This document shows, in pieces, positions 34,501 through 46,460 of a DNA stretch of 64,000 nt. Source of the DNA: Zingiber officinale. Its lineage: Eukaryota; Streptophyta; Magnoliopsida; Zingiberales; Zingiberaceae. The DNA is taken from positions 30,713,891 through 30,777,890 of the forward strand of contig NC_055990.1 of NCBI RefSeq assembly GCF_018446385.1, read 5' to 3'. The notes beneath the pieces are model-generated. The model had not been told where the DNA came from, searched no databases, and worked only from the letters and a program-made list of their open reading frames with translations. Every line of letters starts with the position of its first letter. Position 1 is the stretch's first letter. Position numbers and translations under genes: made by a program.

Positions 34501-36063
34501 TTTATAATAGATTAAATATAAATAATTAATTAGATTAATTAATTAAATTAATTAATTATAATGATAAAGTTTAAGTGAAAAGATTTAAGAAAAAAGACAT
34601 CTCATATCTTTTCACCTCTTGGAAGAAACCTTTCAAGAGTAATCCTTCATCTCTATAAAATAAACTTTATTCGTTCTACTCAATTTTCAAATTGTGAATT
34701 CTCCTCTTGAACTCTCTTCTCTCTCTCCATTCTTAGGAGTTTCAAAGCTTCAAAAGTTCGACAATGTTCGAAATTTAGAGTACTCCTATTTCGAGATGCA
34801 AGTCATTATATTTTGAGAGACGATTGTCAATAAATCGTAAACAGCTGAGTGGGACAATATCATCTTAAGAAAAGAATGTCTAGCCTTCACCTTGACCTTA
34901 ATACTCTTATCCTTAGGGATAATTTTACTTAAAGGCGATATGTCAATATCCGAAAGGATATTTCATTGACCGATGAGATTAGGTCTTTAACGACGATACT
35001 AAAAAAAGTATATCTCTTACTTGAAAGGGTACATCGATAATTGAAAAAGAAAATCAAAAATATAAAATGAAACAAAATACACATCACCATATCAAATTTC
35101 ATTGATTCAAGACATTGAATCATCATCGAAATAATTAACCGGATACATTCGTGAATCAATACTAAAGATCCACATACACATGTAAAGATTTTCTAACAAA
35201 TGCAACGGGGTCAATGGGCCCCATCGCTTGCCACGTTGGACACACTTGCCTGCAAAGGACTACCATGCATGCATCAACATTGACACCACATTCCCTACCT
35301 CCCATCTCTCTCTCTCATTATATATGATTTTTACCTGGAGACGGCGCCACGTGAGAGCTGTCCTGAGCCACATACTACACCTAAAAAAAAAAAAAAAAAA
35401 AAAAAAAAAACTAAAATGAATTTAAAAAAAAGTCATTACAAAATTGTATGATGAAAAAAATTCATCATCAATCTACCGTCACTAGATTTTGTCACGAAAT
35501 TATAAAAGTTCATCATAAATTTTACGATAAATTTTAATTTTCATCGACGATTTTATTATAAATATGTGATGAAAATTAATTGATCGCAAATTCATAATCT
35601 CAAATCTTACATGCATAAGCGATCAAATTTTTATGTTGATAATTCAGAATATAAGTTTTTAAAAATACTATCATAAAAAAAATAAATTATAACACTAAAA
35701 GTTACAATGTAAGAAACATAAAAAATAAAAATTATATATTAACTCATAATATGATGATACTTTTGGATAATGTAGTAAAATATATATATGAGTTGTCTGT
35801 TATTCTTGATTAGTTAAGTATTTTTGCTTACATGATTCACTTGGTCGACCAAAATAGTTAAAAATTAAGAACGAGTTGAAATTAGGATCAATAGAACTCT
35901 TATCATTTCTTCCTAGTCTTCACCTTTTGCTCTGAATGTGGGACTTAAAATAATATGATGCAAAAGTTGTTACGTCCTCTGTAATGTATGCAGTAATAAT
36001 AGAGGCTTCAACTCATATATTATTTTGCACTTTTTTTTTCAAATGATATAGGAATATGATAGT
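31501..36063. other. AT-rich intergenic region upstream of the CNL gene
   Basis: No gene is supported. 31501-32900 should hold the CNL promoter but no clear TATA stands out in the AT-rich context. TTAATTAATTGATT-type low-complexity sequence fills 34430-34560. 34600-34960 has CTCTATAAAATAA followed by a pyrimidine-rich stretch and could be an old LTR remnant, which I cannot prove. A 28-A run lies at 35383-35410. 35430-35620 has inverted GATGAAAATT and AATTTTCATC-like motifs reminiscent of transposon subterminal repeats. Confidence 0.45.
35383..35410. repeat. Poly-A run of 28 bases
   Basis: An uninterrupted A run. It could be the tail of a retroposed sequence or simple low complexity; no coding sequence is recognisable in front of it. 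Confidence 0.7.
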
Positions 36064-36779
36064 TGATCCTGTTCGAAAGTCGAAGAGATGGAAAGTCGGG
36101 GATGTGGCGCTCCCGCTGACCACACGTAGACTCCGCTCGGACTTGCAACACAAACTACGTCAGTGCCGAGTCAGAGGAGTCCCCGACGTTGGCCCTCTGA
36201 TGCTCAAGTCAATCACCGGCGATGGAGTATAAAGCGGGGCAACAAGAAGACTGTAGTGCAAACGGTGAATATTGCATACCTCCGTCGATGCTTGGACCCC
36301 CCTTCATATAGAGCTTCGGTAGCGTGCGCACATGCTTTCCAAGGTGAGCACGCTTCACAAAACTTTCCTTGAAAAGACTTGTCAGTAAAGGGGGGTCCAA
36401 GCATGTACGCACGCTAGGCCGAGCGGGTTGACCGCTCAGTCGGCCTTCCGCCGCTTTGGTGCCCCGTCCGGTCGGCCAAAACCTCGCTATTCCTCAGTGT
36501 ATGTCTGCTCGACCGAAGGTCCACTAAGTTATTGTCGAGGCGTGCTACCAGGCCGAGCGAGGTAGCCGCTCGGCTTAGCTTCTGTACGTCGTCTCCCTTG
36601 AGCGTCAGTTGGTTAACTTCTCTTTGTAGCAAAGGCGACGGCGAGTCGGAGTCTTCTCCACGATTGGGGCATGCTTTGCCCGGCCGGACGATGCCATCTA
36701 CACGTTGACTGCCATGACTTTGACCTCCTTTGACCTCCACCGTGGTCGTAGGGGTGGGCCTCTCATTATCACTGTATCA
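36064..36779 (-). repeat. Tat-old 3' LTR
   Basis: The plus strand starts TGATCCTGTTCGAA, like TGATCCTGTCCGAA in Tat-new, and ends ACTGTATCA. A minus-strand polypurine tract (complement of GCCTCCCCCTCAAGTC, 36783-36798) follows at once. About 716 bp. Open frames here are small and unsupported. The partner LTR is not in the window. Confidence 0.65.
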
Positions 36780-37338
36780 CATGCCTCCCCCTCAAGTCTA
36801 GTCGAAGGAGGTTGTAAGTCCGACTGATAGGACAATTTGTCTGAGCAGTCTTCCACCCGATCGGCCTTCAACGCTATGTGGTTTCTGATCAGGATGCGAC
36901 CGCTCCTTGCCAATCGGCCTATTGAAGGTTTGTACTTGTGAAATCTTTGCATGTGCCTCCCCCTCAAGTCTAGTCGAAGCTTGTCGTTCGGCCATAGGTA
37001 TGCTCCCTCAATCTGATCGGTACAACGAAGGTTTGTACTTGTGAAATCTTTGCTTGGACTGTCTTGGGCAAGCGCGAGCCAGGCTTACGTCACCCAGATC
37101 TTTAGGAAATCGTGCAAATCTTTGCTCATTAAGGCTGAGCATGCTTCCATGCAGTCATTAAATATCAACCCATAGCGATGCGCCACGTGTCCTACCCACT
37201 ACTGTCGCACGCCTGACGTGACAGGTGGATATCGACTGTGATGTGACGTTTGGCAGTTCAAATTCAACGGTCAGATCTCAGCCTAGGTTTCCACGACCTA
37301 GATAGGATGGCTCCAGTCGGCCGACCCCGAAGCATATA
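36780..37338 (-). other. Tat-old 3' untranslated region with duplicated polypurine tract
   Basis: The block GCCTCCCCCTCAAGTCTAG is present at 36783 and again near 36954. The phrase GGTTTGTACTTGTGAAATC is present near 36927 and 37030. The stretch ends at the Copia-F target copy ATATA (37334-37338). No gene. Confidence 0.55.
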
Positions 37339-39191
37339 TGTTAGTTAGAGCCCTAGAGCCAATCATTTGATGATTGTATGGACTCATGTATATCATATTC
37401 TTGTATATTAATAAAGGCATTTGTTTGGTTATTATACTTATTTATATTAGTGCCAAATAGACTAAGTATAATAGCGTCCTTGAGTAGAAGGTTCATACCT
37501 ATATCAATCGATTAGTTGAATCGATAGTGAGATGATATAGGGAACACTACTCTAAATCATTCCTAGTCGAGTATTAGCATTCAGGGACAATGTTAATACA
37601 ATAAGACTAGCATGTAGGTCAGCTCGATGACTTGATCTCACAAGTCATGGATATAGAGATATCAAGCTAACACATGGGTATGCATTAGAGAATGTATACT
37701 GAATGACCCGCCATGAGAAAGTATCATGGATCGTTATATGAGTGTCATATACTTTCTCATGTGGCTATTAGTATGACTATTAGTCCTTAGACCTGAAGTC
37801 ACCATGGATCCCTACATAAGGAGTTATGTAATTTACTTTAGTACAACGTCACCCGTAACTGGGTGGACTATAAAGGCGATTACTGGGTATATAACGAATT
37901 ATGTAGAGGGATGTGAGTGATGTAGATGGGATCTATCCCTCCCATATGACGGGAGCGACATCGGTATTCTTGATAGAGTGAGACCACTAAGTGCATCGCC
38001 ATGCCCAAATGAGTCAACATTAGATGTTGAGCTCATTTGATCGAGTGAGTCTACTTGGAGTTCAAGATTTAGATTGATTAGAGGATGACACGGTCTATGC
38101 CTCATATTGATCAATCTAGATGTCTAGGATAGAAGGACACTTGTCATTATTTTGTGAGGAGTCACAATTGGTAGTCACAAGGTGATGTCGGATCTCGACA
38201 TTCTTGTAACATGGGTAGTAATGATGTGTTGCTAGATACCACTCATTATTTATGCTCCTAAATGGGTTTAGGGCATTGCCAACGTTACAAGAACCTATAG
38301 GGTCACACACTTAGGGCAATTAGATGGAGATTAGGTTCATATGATGAACCAAGAGGATTAGATTCATTTGATGAATCAAATTGGATTAAGAGTAACCCTA
38401 ATTGGGCTAATTTGAGTTCGACTCAAGTTGATTCATGTGTTCAATGAGTCTAATTTTGATTTTGACTCATTGGATCAATTTAATTTAATGAATTAGATTC
38501 ATTAATTTAAGTTGACTCGAATCAAATGGTTGGATTAGATCCACCATGGTAGAGATTGAGTCAAGTTTGACTTGACTTGAGAAGGAAGACCAAAGGTCAA
38601 TTTTGACTTGACCTTTTGCCACCTCATTGGTGAGTTGGCATTAGGTGGACCAATAATGATGTTCCACATCATCATGGGTGCCACCTCATGGAAGTTACAA
38701 AGCCATTCTCTTTAATGGTTTCATATTAATTGCAATTAATGCAATTAATTTGGGTGTTTTTTTGAGAGTGGCCGGCCACTTTGTGTGGGTGTGTGAATTC
38801 ATTTTCCCATTCAACTGGTGTAACTCCTTCTTCTTCCTTGTGTTCTTCCTCTCAAGCTCTCCCTCTCCCTCTCCCTCTCCTCCTCCCTTGGCCGAACCAC
38901 ATAGGTGCTAGCACACCTTGGTTTTTGGTCACCTCCATCTAGTGTGTCCGTGTGGATACTTCTAGAGGACCGACACTTGACGGTCTTGAGATCCGGCATC
39001 ATTCGGACGAGCGGGACTCGCGTGGGGCGCGCATCAAAGGTATAATCTTAACTTTAGTGTAGATCTAAAGTTTTACAAACTCGTACAAGAAAAAAGTTTT
39101 TCAAAAAAGTTTTTGTTTACGAATCTTTGCACGGATCTACGGCTTTGGGTTACTCGGGGTTTCCGCGACGCGAAAAAGCGGTATCAGAGCC
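37339..39191 (+). repeat. Copia-F 5' LTR with deleted 3' edge, and primer site
   Basis: It matches the 3' LTR up to GACGCGAAAAAGCGG, but the last 24 nt or so of the LTR (through CCAACA) and the first bases of the spacer are missing. The sequence runs straight into GTATCAGAGC (39181), the remains of the TGGTATCAGAGC primer site. One GGCCGGCC lies near 38771. Small minus-strand frames inside the LTR repeat in both copies and are not genes. Confidence 0.85.
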
Positions 39192-39373
39192 ACGTGCAAA
39201 GACATGTACGATTTCGTTTGTATTTTTATGAAAAATATACCTTCTGTGATTTTCTGTAAAAATTGAGTTTTTAGAGTTTTTATGAGTAATTTTTCCGTAG
39301 AAGCGAAGCACAAGTGTCTCGGCACTTGTAGGCTTCGGCTACCGGAAAGTTTTCTTTTAAACGGCTTCGTTTT

Positions 39374-39735
39374 GCCCCAAATTCGTTTGGGACAGTGGGG
39401 TCGGGTGCCATTAGATCACAAAGGAGCAACTCACGATGGTTAGATCGTGGGTAGGGGTGCTGCCCCTAACCCCGCAAGGGGATTTGCTCCGCGATTGCAC
39501 CCGAAATCGCTAAAAACGAACCCGCCGGGAAGATTTTTCCGAAACGACAATGTCTCGGCCCAAATCATTTTGGGACAGCGGGTTTAGGCGCTGTTGGATC
39601 GCAAAGGAACCCTCGCGATGGTTAGATCGCGGGTAGGGGCGCTGCCCCTGGGCCCCGCAAGGGGATCCGTTCCGCGATTGCGCCCGAAACCGCTAAACGG
39701 GACCGCCGGGAAATTTTACTCGTAAAAATTTTAAA
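39374..39735 (+). repeat. Leader tandem duplication of about 183 bp in Copia-F
   Basis: Two copies start at CCCCAAATTCGTTTGGGACAG (39374) and GCCCAAATCATTTTGGGACAG (39557). Each holds GATGGTTAGATCG, then GGGTAGGGG, a GCTGCCCC hairpin arm and CCGCAAGGGGAT. Copies differ by about 10-15%. It is in the untranslated leader, so an RNA structural role is possible but not shown. Confidence 0.7.
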
Positions 39736-40840
39736 AATTAATTTTAAAATTATAGAAAATTATGAAAATATATAATTTTGAATTATATATAAATTTTGTG
39801 ATAGTCATGGCCCAAAAACCCAATATGATTGGCTGTGTTGTAATTCATAATACGGCCTGCGTGTTGTATGTTTTATTTATTCGCGACCTGCGCGTCGTGC
39901 CTTCTCTTATATTCTTGTTGTAAATTAGATTTAGACTCGAATGTAACTTGAGTTTCAAATTGTAATGTACAAATTGGAGCGGTGGAGGGTCCACACGAGA
40001 TGGAGTTCCGAGGTGGGCACGAGCAACACAAGGTGGTCAAAGGGAGGCGCTTGGAGAAGCTGTTGACCCTAGGTTGACCAATCGATCTTCTCATTGGCTT
40101 GAGAAGATCGTAGTAGGGTCATGACTAAATCACAAATAGATTAATTAATTAATTAATTGTTATGTATTTGATGCATGTTTAATAATTAATTAATTAATTA
40201 GTGCTTTAACGATTAGATTAGATCTAAGTCGTGCACATGATGCACCCTTACGATTAGATTAGATCTAAGTCGTGCACAAGATGCATCCTTCTCGATTAGA
40301 TTAGATCTAGATCGAACCAACTCTAAATGCCTAACCGTGCCGTGATACCTATCACTACCTCGATCACATGTATTGTTGAATCTGCCAAAGCAGAGCAATA
40401 CATATTATCTTGGTAGGGTACGGAGGGACAATCTTGGTCCCGTCTATCAACGCATGGGTGAATACAAACTCAATTAGATTGACTATTCATAGTTACTCGG
40501 GTGGATCGAGTCAACTATAGGCATTCTTCCAATAGTTGGAAAGATAGGTCAAAATCACATCTATATTAACTCTCGGCCAAAGCTAACTCGAGTTTTAATA
40601 TAAATGCGGATATTGATTCTATAAACAAGAGTTGCATAGAGATGTAATTGGTAATCGTTACCTACCGATCATACTAAGCCTTGGGCGTATTAGCCAAAGC
40701 TAACTCAAGGGTTAGTATGATGTGGATCTTGTCCCACAAGAATTATAGAATTCAGTGGGAGCATCATTTAATTAAAGGCCTAATTAAATGATTTTTAAAT
40801 AATATGATATTTATTTCTGCAAATTTTGTTGTAGATAACC
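39736..40840 (+). other. Rest of the Copia-F leader
   Basis: No gene. Apart from the 41-bp repeats this stretch is unremarkable. It leads to the gag start near 40841 (ACCATGACGTC). Confidence 0.5.
40209..40332 (+). repeat. Three-copy repeat of 41-42 bp in the Copia-F leader
   Basis: CGATTAGATTAGATCTAAG starts at 40210, 40251 and (with a variant end) 40293. Between them lie GTCGTGCACA and ATGCACCC-like pieces. Non-coding. TTAATTAATTAATT runs flank it at 40140 and 40187. Confidence 0.7.
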
Positions 40841-41800
40841 ATGACGTCAAACACGAATTCCTTCTCCTGCGATCCGTCCTTGAGAAGGACAAGCTCAACG
40901 AGCAAACTTCCGGACTGCACAGAACCGAGAATAGTTCTCACCGAGAACGTAAGACGCTCGAGCACCATACCGAGGCTCCTCCCGCCAATGCCCCAAACAA
41001 AGATGCTTACAAGAAGCATCAAGATGACGCATTATGTGTCCTGCCTAATGCTCGCGACCATGAACTCGGAGCTGAAGCAACATGAGTTGATGGGCGCTTT
41101 GATATGGTTGAGCATCTTTGCCAACTATATCGAGGACAAGCGAGGCATGAGAGATTTGAGATCTCGAAGGCATTGTTTCAGTGCATGTCGAGGTCCTTAT
41201 GTACTCAAGATGATTGGGTACATAGAGAATCTACAAAGACTGGGGTTCCCACTTGTCCAAGAGCTGGCCACTGATCTTGCCCTTGCCAGATAGCTATACT
41301 CAATTTGTTCTCAACTATAACATGAACGAGATTGACAAGCCACTGCCCAAGTTAGTATGTTACTAACTGCTGAGATTAACCTTAAGAAGGTTAAGCCCAT
41401 TCGATGGTCCAGAAGCACAAGGGCAAGCCCAAAGGTGGAAAGTCCCAAACCAAGGGCAAAGGCAAGGAACTGCCTAAAGGAGGGGTCGCCAGGATGCTAC
41501 CTGCTTCCACCGGGCACTGGAAGAGGAACCGCAAGGTATACTTGGAGGATCTTAAGAAGAAGCAAAGTGAGACTTCCACTGGTATATATGTTATAGAAGT
41601 CAATCTATCTATTTCTACATCATGGGTATTAGATCCTGAATGTGCTTCTCACATTTGTACTTGTAAGCGTTGAGAAATAGCAGAGCATTGGCAAAGGGCG
41701 AGGTGGACCTACGAGTAGGCAATGGAGCACGGGTTGCTTCTATTGCTGTAGGAACTTATCTCTGCCCTCTGGGCTTGTACTAAATTTAGATGATTGTTGT
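40841..41800 (+). pseudogene. Copia-F gag and protease remnant
   Basis: Gag pieces appear in alternating frames: LRSVLEKDKLNE, APNKDAYKKHQDDA, SCLMLATMNSELKQHELMGA, PYVLKMIGYIENLQRLGFPL and HKGKPKGGKSQTKGKGKELP. A knuckle-like GHWKRN and a protease-like SWVLDPECASHIC (normally D-S/T-G) follow. Multiple frameshifts and a changed protease site make it non-functional. Confidence 0.7.
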
Positions 41801-42201
41801 TATGTGCCTGCTCTTACTAAGAACATAGTTTCAATTTCTTGTTTAGACAAGAAAGGATACTCTTTTATAATAAAAGACAAATGTTGTTCTGTTTATTTAA
41901 AAGATATGTTCTATTGTAGTGCACCACTTATAAACGGACTCTATATTCTAGACCTTGAGAGCCCTATCTATAACATTAGTACCAAGAGATTCAAGTCAAA
42001 TGACATGAACCAAACCTACCGCTCTGTCGCTTGGGTCATATAAATGACAAGCGCTTATCCACTCCATATGGAGTTTTGGACTCATTTGATTTAGAATCAT
42101 ATGAGATATCGAGTCATGCCTACGAGGCAAGATGACCAAGACGCCTTTAGTGGGCATAGCGAGAGAGCAACTGATTTGTTAGGACTCATACATAGTGATG
42201 T
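41801..42201 (+). pseudogene. Copia-F protease end and integrase pre-domain remnant
   Basis: The frame 41804-42043 reads VPALTKNIVSISCLDKKGYS and later APLINGLYILDLESPIYN, typical of the segment between protease and integrase. The integrase zinc module near 42050-42200 is frameshifted. Confidence 0.6.
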
Positions 42202-43797
42202 ATGTGGCCCTTCAATGTCGCTGCTAGAGGCGGTTATAGGTACTTCATCACATTTATCGATGATTATTATGTGTACTTGATGACACATAAGTCTGAATCC
42301 TTTGAAAAGTTCAAAGAATTCAAGAATGAAGTACAGAACCAGCTTGGCAAGAGTATTAAGGTACTTCGATCAGATCGAGGTGGTGAATACTTAAGCCATG
42401 AGTTTCGTGACTACTTAGCTGAGTATGAGATTTTATCTCAACTCACTCCTCCTGGAACACCACAGTGGAATGGTGTATCCGAAAGGAGGAATCGTACCTT
42501 ATTAGATATGGTACAATCTATGATGAGTCACACAGATCTTCCGACATATCTATGGGGATATGCTCTAGACACGGCAGCTTTCATACTCAACCGAGTTCCA
42601 TCAAAGGCCGTGATAAAGACACCATATAGGATATGGACTGAGAGAGATGCCCAGGTGTCTTTCATGAGGATTTGGGGTTGTGAGGCTTACGTTCGACGTC
42701 AAGTCTCAGACAAGTTAGGACCCAAATCCGACAAGTGCTATTTTATCGGATATCCCAAGGAAACTAAGGGATATTACTTCTACATTCCCAGTCAGCAGAA
42801 GGTGGTTGTGGCAAAGACTGGGGTCTTTCTAGAAAAGGACTTTGTTTCTAGAAAGACTAGTGGGAGCACGTTCGATCTTGAAGAAGTTCAAGATGCGAAC
42901 AATAGCACTGATGCCTCGATGGAAATTGAATTGGAACCACAAAGTGTTGTGGATGATGTTGTTCCACAAAGAGTTGAGGAACAACAACCAGTTCAAGTAG
43001 ACATACCTCTTCGCAGGTCTGATAGGGTACATCGTCAGCCTGAGAGATACTCATTTCTCTTGTCTGACCATGACGACATTGTGCTCATAGAGGATGAGCC
43101 TACCACCTATCAAGAAGCTATGATGAGACTAGATTCCGAGAAATGGCTAGAAGCCATGAGATCCGAGATGGAATCCATGTACACCAACCAAGTATGGACT
43201 TTGGTTGATCCACCTAAAGGGGTAAAACTCATTGGGTGTAAGTGGGTCTTTAAGAGAAAGACTGACATGGATGGACCTATCTATAAGGGTCGCTTGGTAG
43301 CTAAAGGTTTCAAGCAGATTCATGGTATTGACTATGATGAAACCTTTTCTCCAGTAGCGATGTTTAAGTCCATTCGAATCATGCTTGCTATTGCAGCCTA
43401 CCATGACTATGAGATATGGCAGATGGATGTCAAAACCGCATTTCTGAATGGAAACCTACTCGAGGATGTGTACATGACACAACCTGAGGGTTTTGTATAT
43501 CCACAGTATACTAGTAGAGTATGCAAGCTGCATAGGTCCATTTATGGACTAAAGCAAGCTTCTCGGAGCTGGAATCTTCGATTCGATGATGCGATCAAAC
43601 AGTTTGGTTTCATCAAGAACGAAGATGAGCCTTGTGTCTACAAGAAGGTTGTAGGGGACATAGTTGTCTTCCTCATATTGTATGTGGATGACATACTACT
43701 CATTGGGAAGGACATCCCTATGCTTCAATCTGTCAAGACATGGCTGTTGGACCCAAGGTTGTTTAGGCGTGATCAACAAGTTAGAGATAGGTCCTGA
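42202..43797 (+). pseudogene. Copia-F integrase core and reverse transcriptase
   Basis: The longest open frame of the window, 531 codons. The integrase core shows FIDDYYVYLMT, LRSDRGGEYLSHEF and the glutamate in VSERRNRTLLD; a C-terminal segment RIWGCEAYVRR and FIGYPKETKGYYFY follows. After a linker, RT shows WVFKRKTDMDGPIYKGRLVA, IDYDETFSPVAMFKSIRIML, WQMDVKTAFLNGNL and the active site YVDDILLIG. The end WLLDPRLFRRDQQVRDRS is a frameshifted tail. The copy cannot give a full polyprotein because gag and RNase H are broken. Confidence 0.85.
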
Positions 43798-44598
43798 GAT
43801 GGATTTAACCTTGGCCTAAGTGTACAGGTACTCCTTCGGTTTGCCATGCGAATTCCAAGAAGGAATTTCTGCCGATGTCACATGGCGTGAGTCTTCGAAG
43901 ACTCAAGGTCCCTCTTCTAGAGAGGAGAGAGACCGCATGGATCGATCCCTTATGCCTCAGCCATAGGATCGATCATGTACGCCATGTTATGTACTCGACT
44001 TGATCTGTATGCTTTGAGCATGACGAGCAGATACCATCGATCCGGTGAAAGTCACTGGATAGCGGTCAAGAATATTCTTAAGTACTTACGAAGGACTAAA
44101 GAATATTTCTTGATATATGGAGGCAATGATGAGCTAAGTAAAGGGTTACGGTGATGCCAGCTTTCAGACCGATCAGGATGATTACCGATCGCAGTCGGGG
44201 TTCGTATTTTGCATTAATGGTGGTCGTCACCGGAAGAGTTCAAGCAGATATGAGCTGATTCTACAATGAAGTCGAGTATATTGCATCGAGGCAAAGGAGG
44301 CGTTGGATCCGAGTTCATCATTGAACTTGGGGTGGTTCCTAGCATCACTGCCCTTGAGCTCTATTGTGACAACAATGGAGCTATAGCACGGGCGAACCTC
44401 GCTCACACCAGCGGACCAAGCACATACTACGGCCCATCTCATTCGAGAGATTATCGATAGAGGAGATGTGAAGATTTGCAGAGTACCTACAGAGGCTAAC
44501 ATCGCAACCAAGGCTTTGGCACAGAGGAAGCATGATGGTCACACTAGGTCTTTAGGCCTTAGAGCCTATACTGATTGGCACTAGTGCTAGTGGGAGAT
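43798..44598 (+). pseudogene. Copia-F RNase H remnant
   Basis: Fragments in different frames: a Q-SGFVFCINGG-like piece near 44190, EVEYIASR near 44270, and ALELYCDNNGAIARAN near 44350 (the CDN block of RNase H). Ends at the polypurine tract AGTGGGAGAT at 44589-44598. Confidence 0.65.
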
Positions 44599-46460
44599 TG
44601 TTAGTTAGAGCCCTAGAGCCAATCATTTGATGATTGTATGGACTCGTGTATATCATATTCTTGTATATTAATAAAGGCATTTGTTTGGTTATTATACTTA
44701 TTTATATTAGTGCCAAATAGACTAAGTATAATAGCGTCCTTGAATAGAAGGTTCATACCTATATCAATCGATTAGTTGAATCGATAGTGAGATGATATAG
44801 GGAACACTACTCTAAATCATTCCTAGTCGAGTATTAGCATTCAGGGACAATGTTAATACAATAAGACTAGCATGTAGGTCAGCTCGATGACTTGATTTCA
44901 CAAGTCATGGATATAGAGATATCAAGCTAACACATGTGTATGCATTAGAGAATGTATACTGAATGACCCGCCATGAGAAAGTATCATGGATTGTTATATG
45001 AGTGTCATATACTTTCTCATGTGGCTATTAGTATGACTATTAGTCCTTAGACCTGAAGTCACCATGGATCCCTACATAAGGAGTTATGTACTTTAGTTTC
45101 GTCAAACGTCACCCGTAACTGGATGGACTATAAAGGCGATTACTGGGTATATAACGAATTATGTAGAGGGATGTGAGTGATGTAGATGGGATCTATCCCT
45201 CCCATATGACGGGAGCGACATCGGTATTCTTGATAGAGTGAGACCACTAAGTGCATGGCCATGCCCAAATGAGTCAACATTAGATGTTGAGCTCATTTGA
45301 TCGAGTGAGTCTACTTGGAGTTCAAGATTTAGATTGATTAGAGGATGACATGGTCTATGCCTCATATTGATCAATCTAGATGTCTAGGATAGAAGGACAC
45401 TTGTCATTATTTTGTGAGGAGTCACAATTGGTAGTCACAAGGTGATGTCGGATCTCGACATTCTTGTAACTTGGGTAGTAATGATGTGTTGCTAGATACC
45501 GCTCATTACTTATGCTCCTAAATGAGTTTAGGGCATTGCCAACATTACAAGAACCTATAGGGTCACACACTTAGGGCAATTAGATGGAGATTAGGTTCAT
45601 ATGATGAACCAAGAGGATTAGATTCATTTGATGAATCAAATTGGATTAAGAGTAATCCTAATTGGGCTAACTTGAGTTCGACTCAAGTTGATTCATGTGT
45701 TCAATGAGTCTAATTTTGATTTTGACTCATTGGATCAATTTAATTTAATGAATTAGATTCATTAATTTAAGTTGACTCGAATCAAATGGTTAGATTAGAT
45801 CCACCATGGTAGAGATTGAGTCAAGTTTGACTTGACTTGAGAAGGAAGACCAAAGGTCAATTTTGACTTGACCTTTTGCCACCTCATTGGTGAGTTGGCA
45901 TTAGGTGGACCAATAATGATGTTCCACATCATCATGGGTGCCACCTCATGGAAGTTACAAAGCCATTCTCTTTAATGGTTTCATATTAATTGCAATTAAT
46001 GCAATTAATTTGGGTGTTTTTTTGAGAGTGGCCGGCCACTTTGTGTGGGTGTGTGAATTCATTTTACCATTCAAGTGGTGTAACTCCTTCTTCTTCCTTG
46101 TGTTCTTCCTCTCAAGCTCTCCCTCTCCCTCTCCTCCTCCCTTGGCCGAACCACATAGGTGCTAGCACACCTTGGTTTTTGGTCACCTCCATCTAGTGTG
46201 TCCGTGTGGATACTTCTAGAGGACCGACACTTGACGGTCTTGAGATCCGGCATCATTTGGACGAGCGGGACTCGCGTGGGGCGCGCATCAAAGGTATAAT
46301 CTTAACTTTAGTGTAGATCTAAAGTTTTACAAACTCGTACAAGAAAAAGGTTTTTCGAAAAAGTTTTTGTTTACGAATCTTTGCACGGATCTACGGCTTT
46401 GGGTTACTCGGGGTTTCCGCGACGCGAAAAAGCGGTTTTCGCGGCCCGAAGAACCCAACA
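44599..46460 (+). repeat. Copia-F 3' LTR
   Basis: 1862 bp, TGTTAGTTAG...CCCAACA, followed by the target copy ATATA. Complete at its 3' edge, unlike the 5' LTR. One 6-bp difference in the CTCCCT microsatellite near 46120 separates it from its mate. Confidence 0.9.

Larger units (their letters stand above)
37339..46460 (+). mobile_element. Copia-F, Ty1/copia element with young LTRs and decayed coding region
   Basis: 9122 bp, target duplication ATATA at 37334-37338 and 46461-46465, LTRs TGTTAGTTAG...CCCAACA. The two LTRs differ by about two dozen substitutions in 1.84 kb by eye (about 1-1.5%). The coding region (about 40840-44598) is broken by many frameshifts. Order gag, protease remnant, integrase, RT, RNase H. 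Inserted in Tat-old. Confidence 0.9.

Noticed and set aside
35383-35410. Poly-A run considered as the tail of a processed pseudogene or SINE
   Set aside because: No coding remnant, pol III boxes or target duplication could be recognised next to it.
38811-39002. Minus-strand frame repeated at 46071-46256 with RERERES
   Set aside because: Copia-F LTR sequence with a CTCCCT microsatellite in reverse; not a gene.
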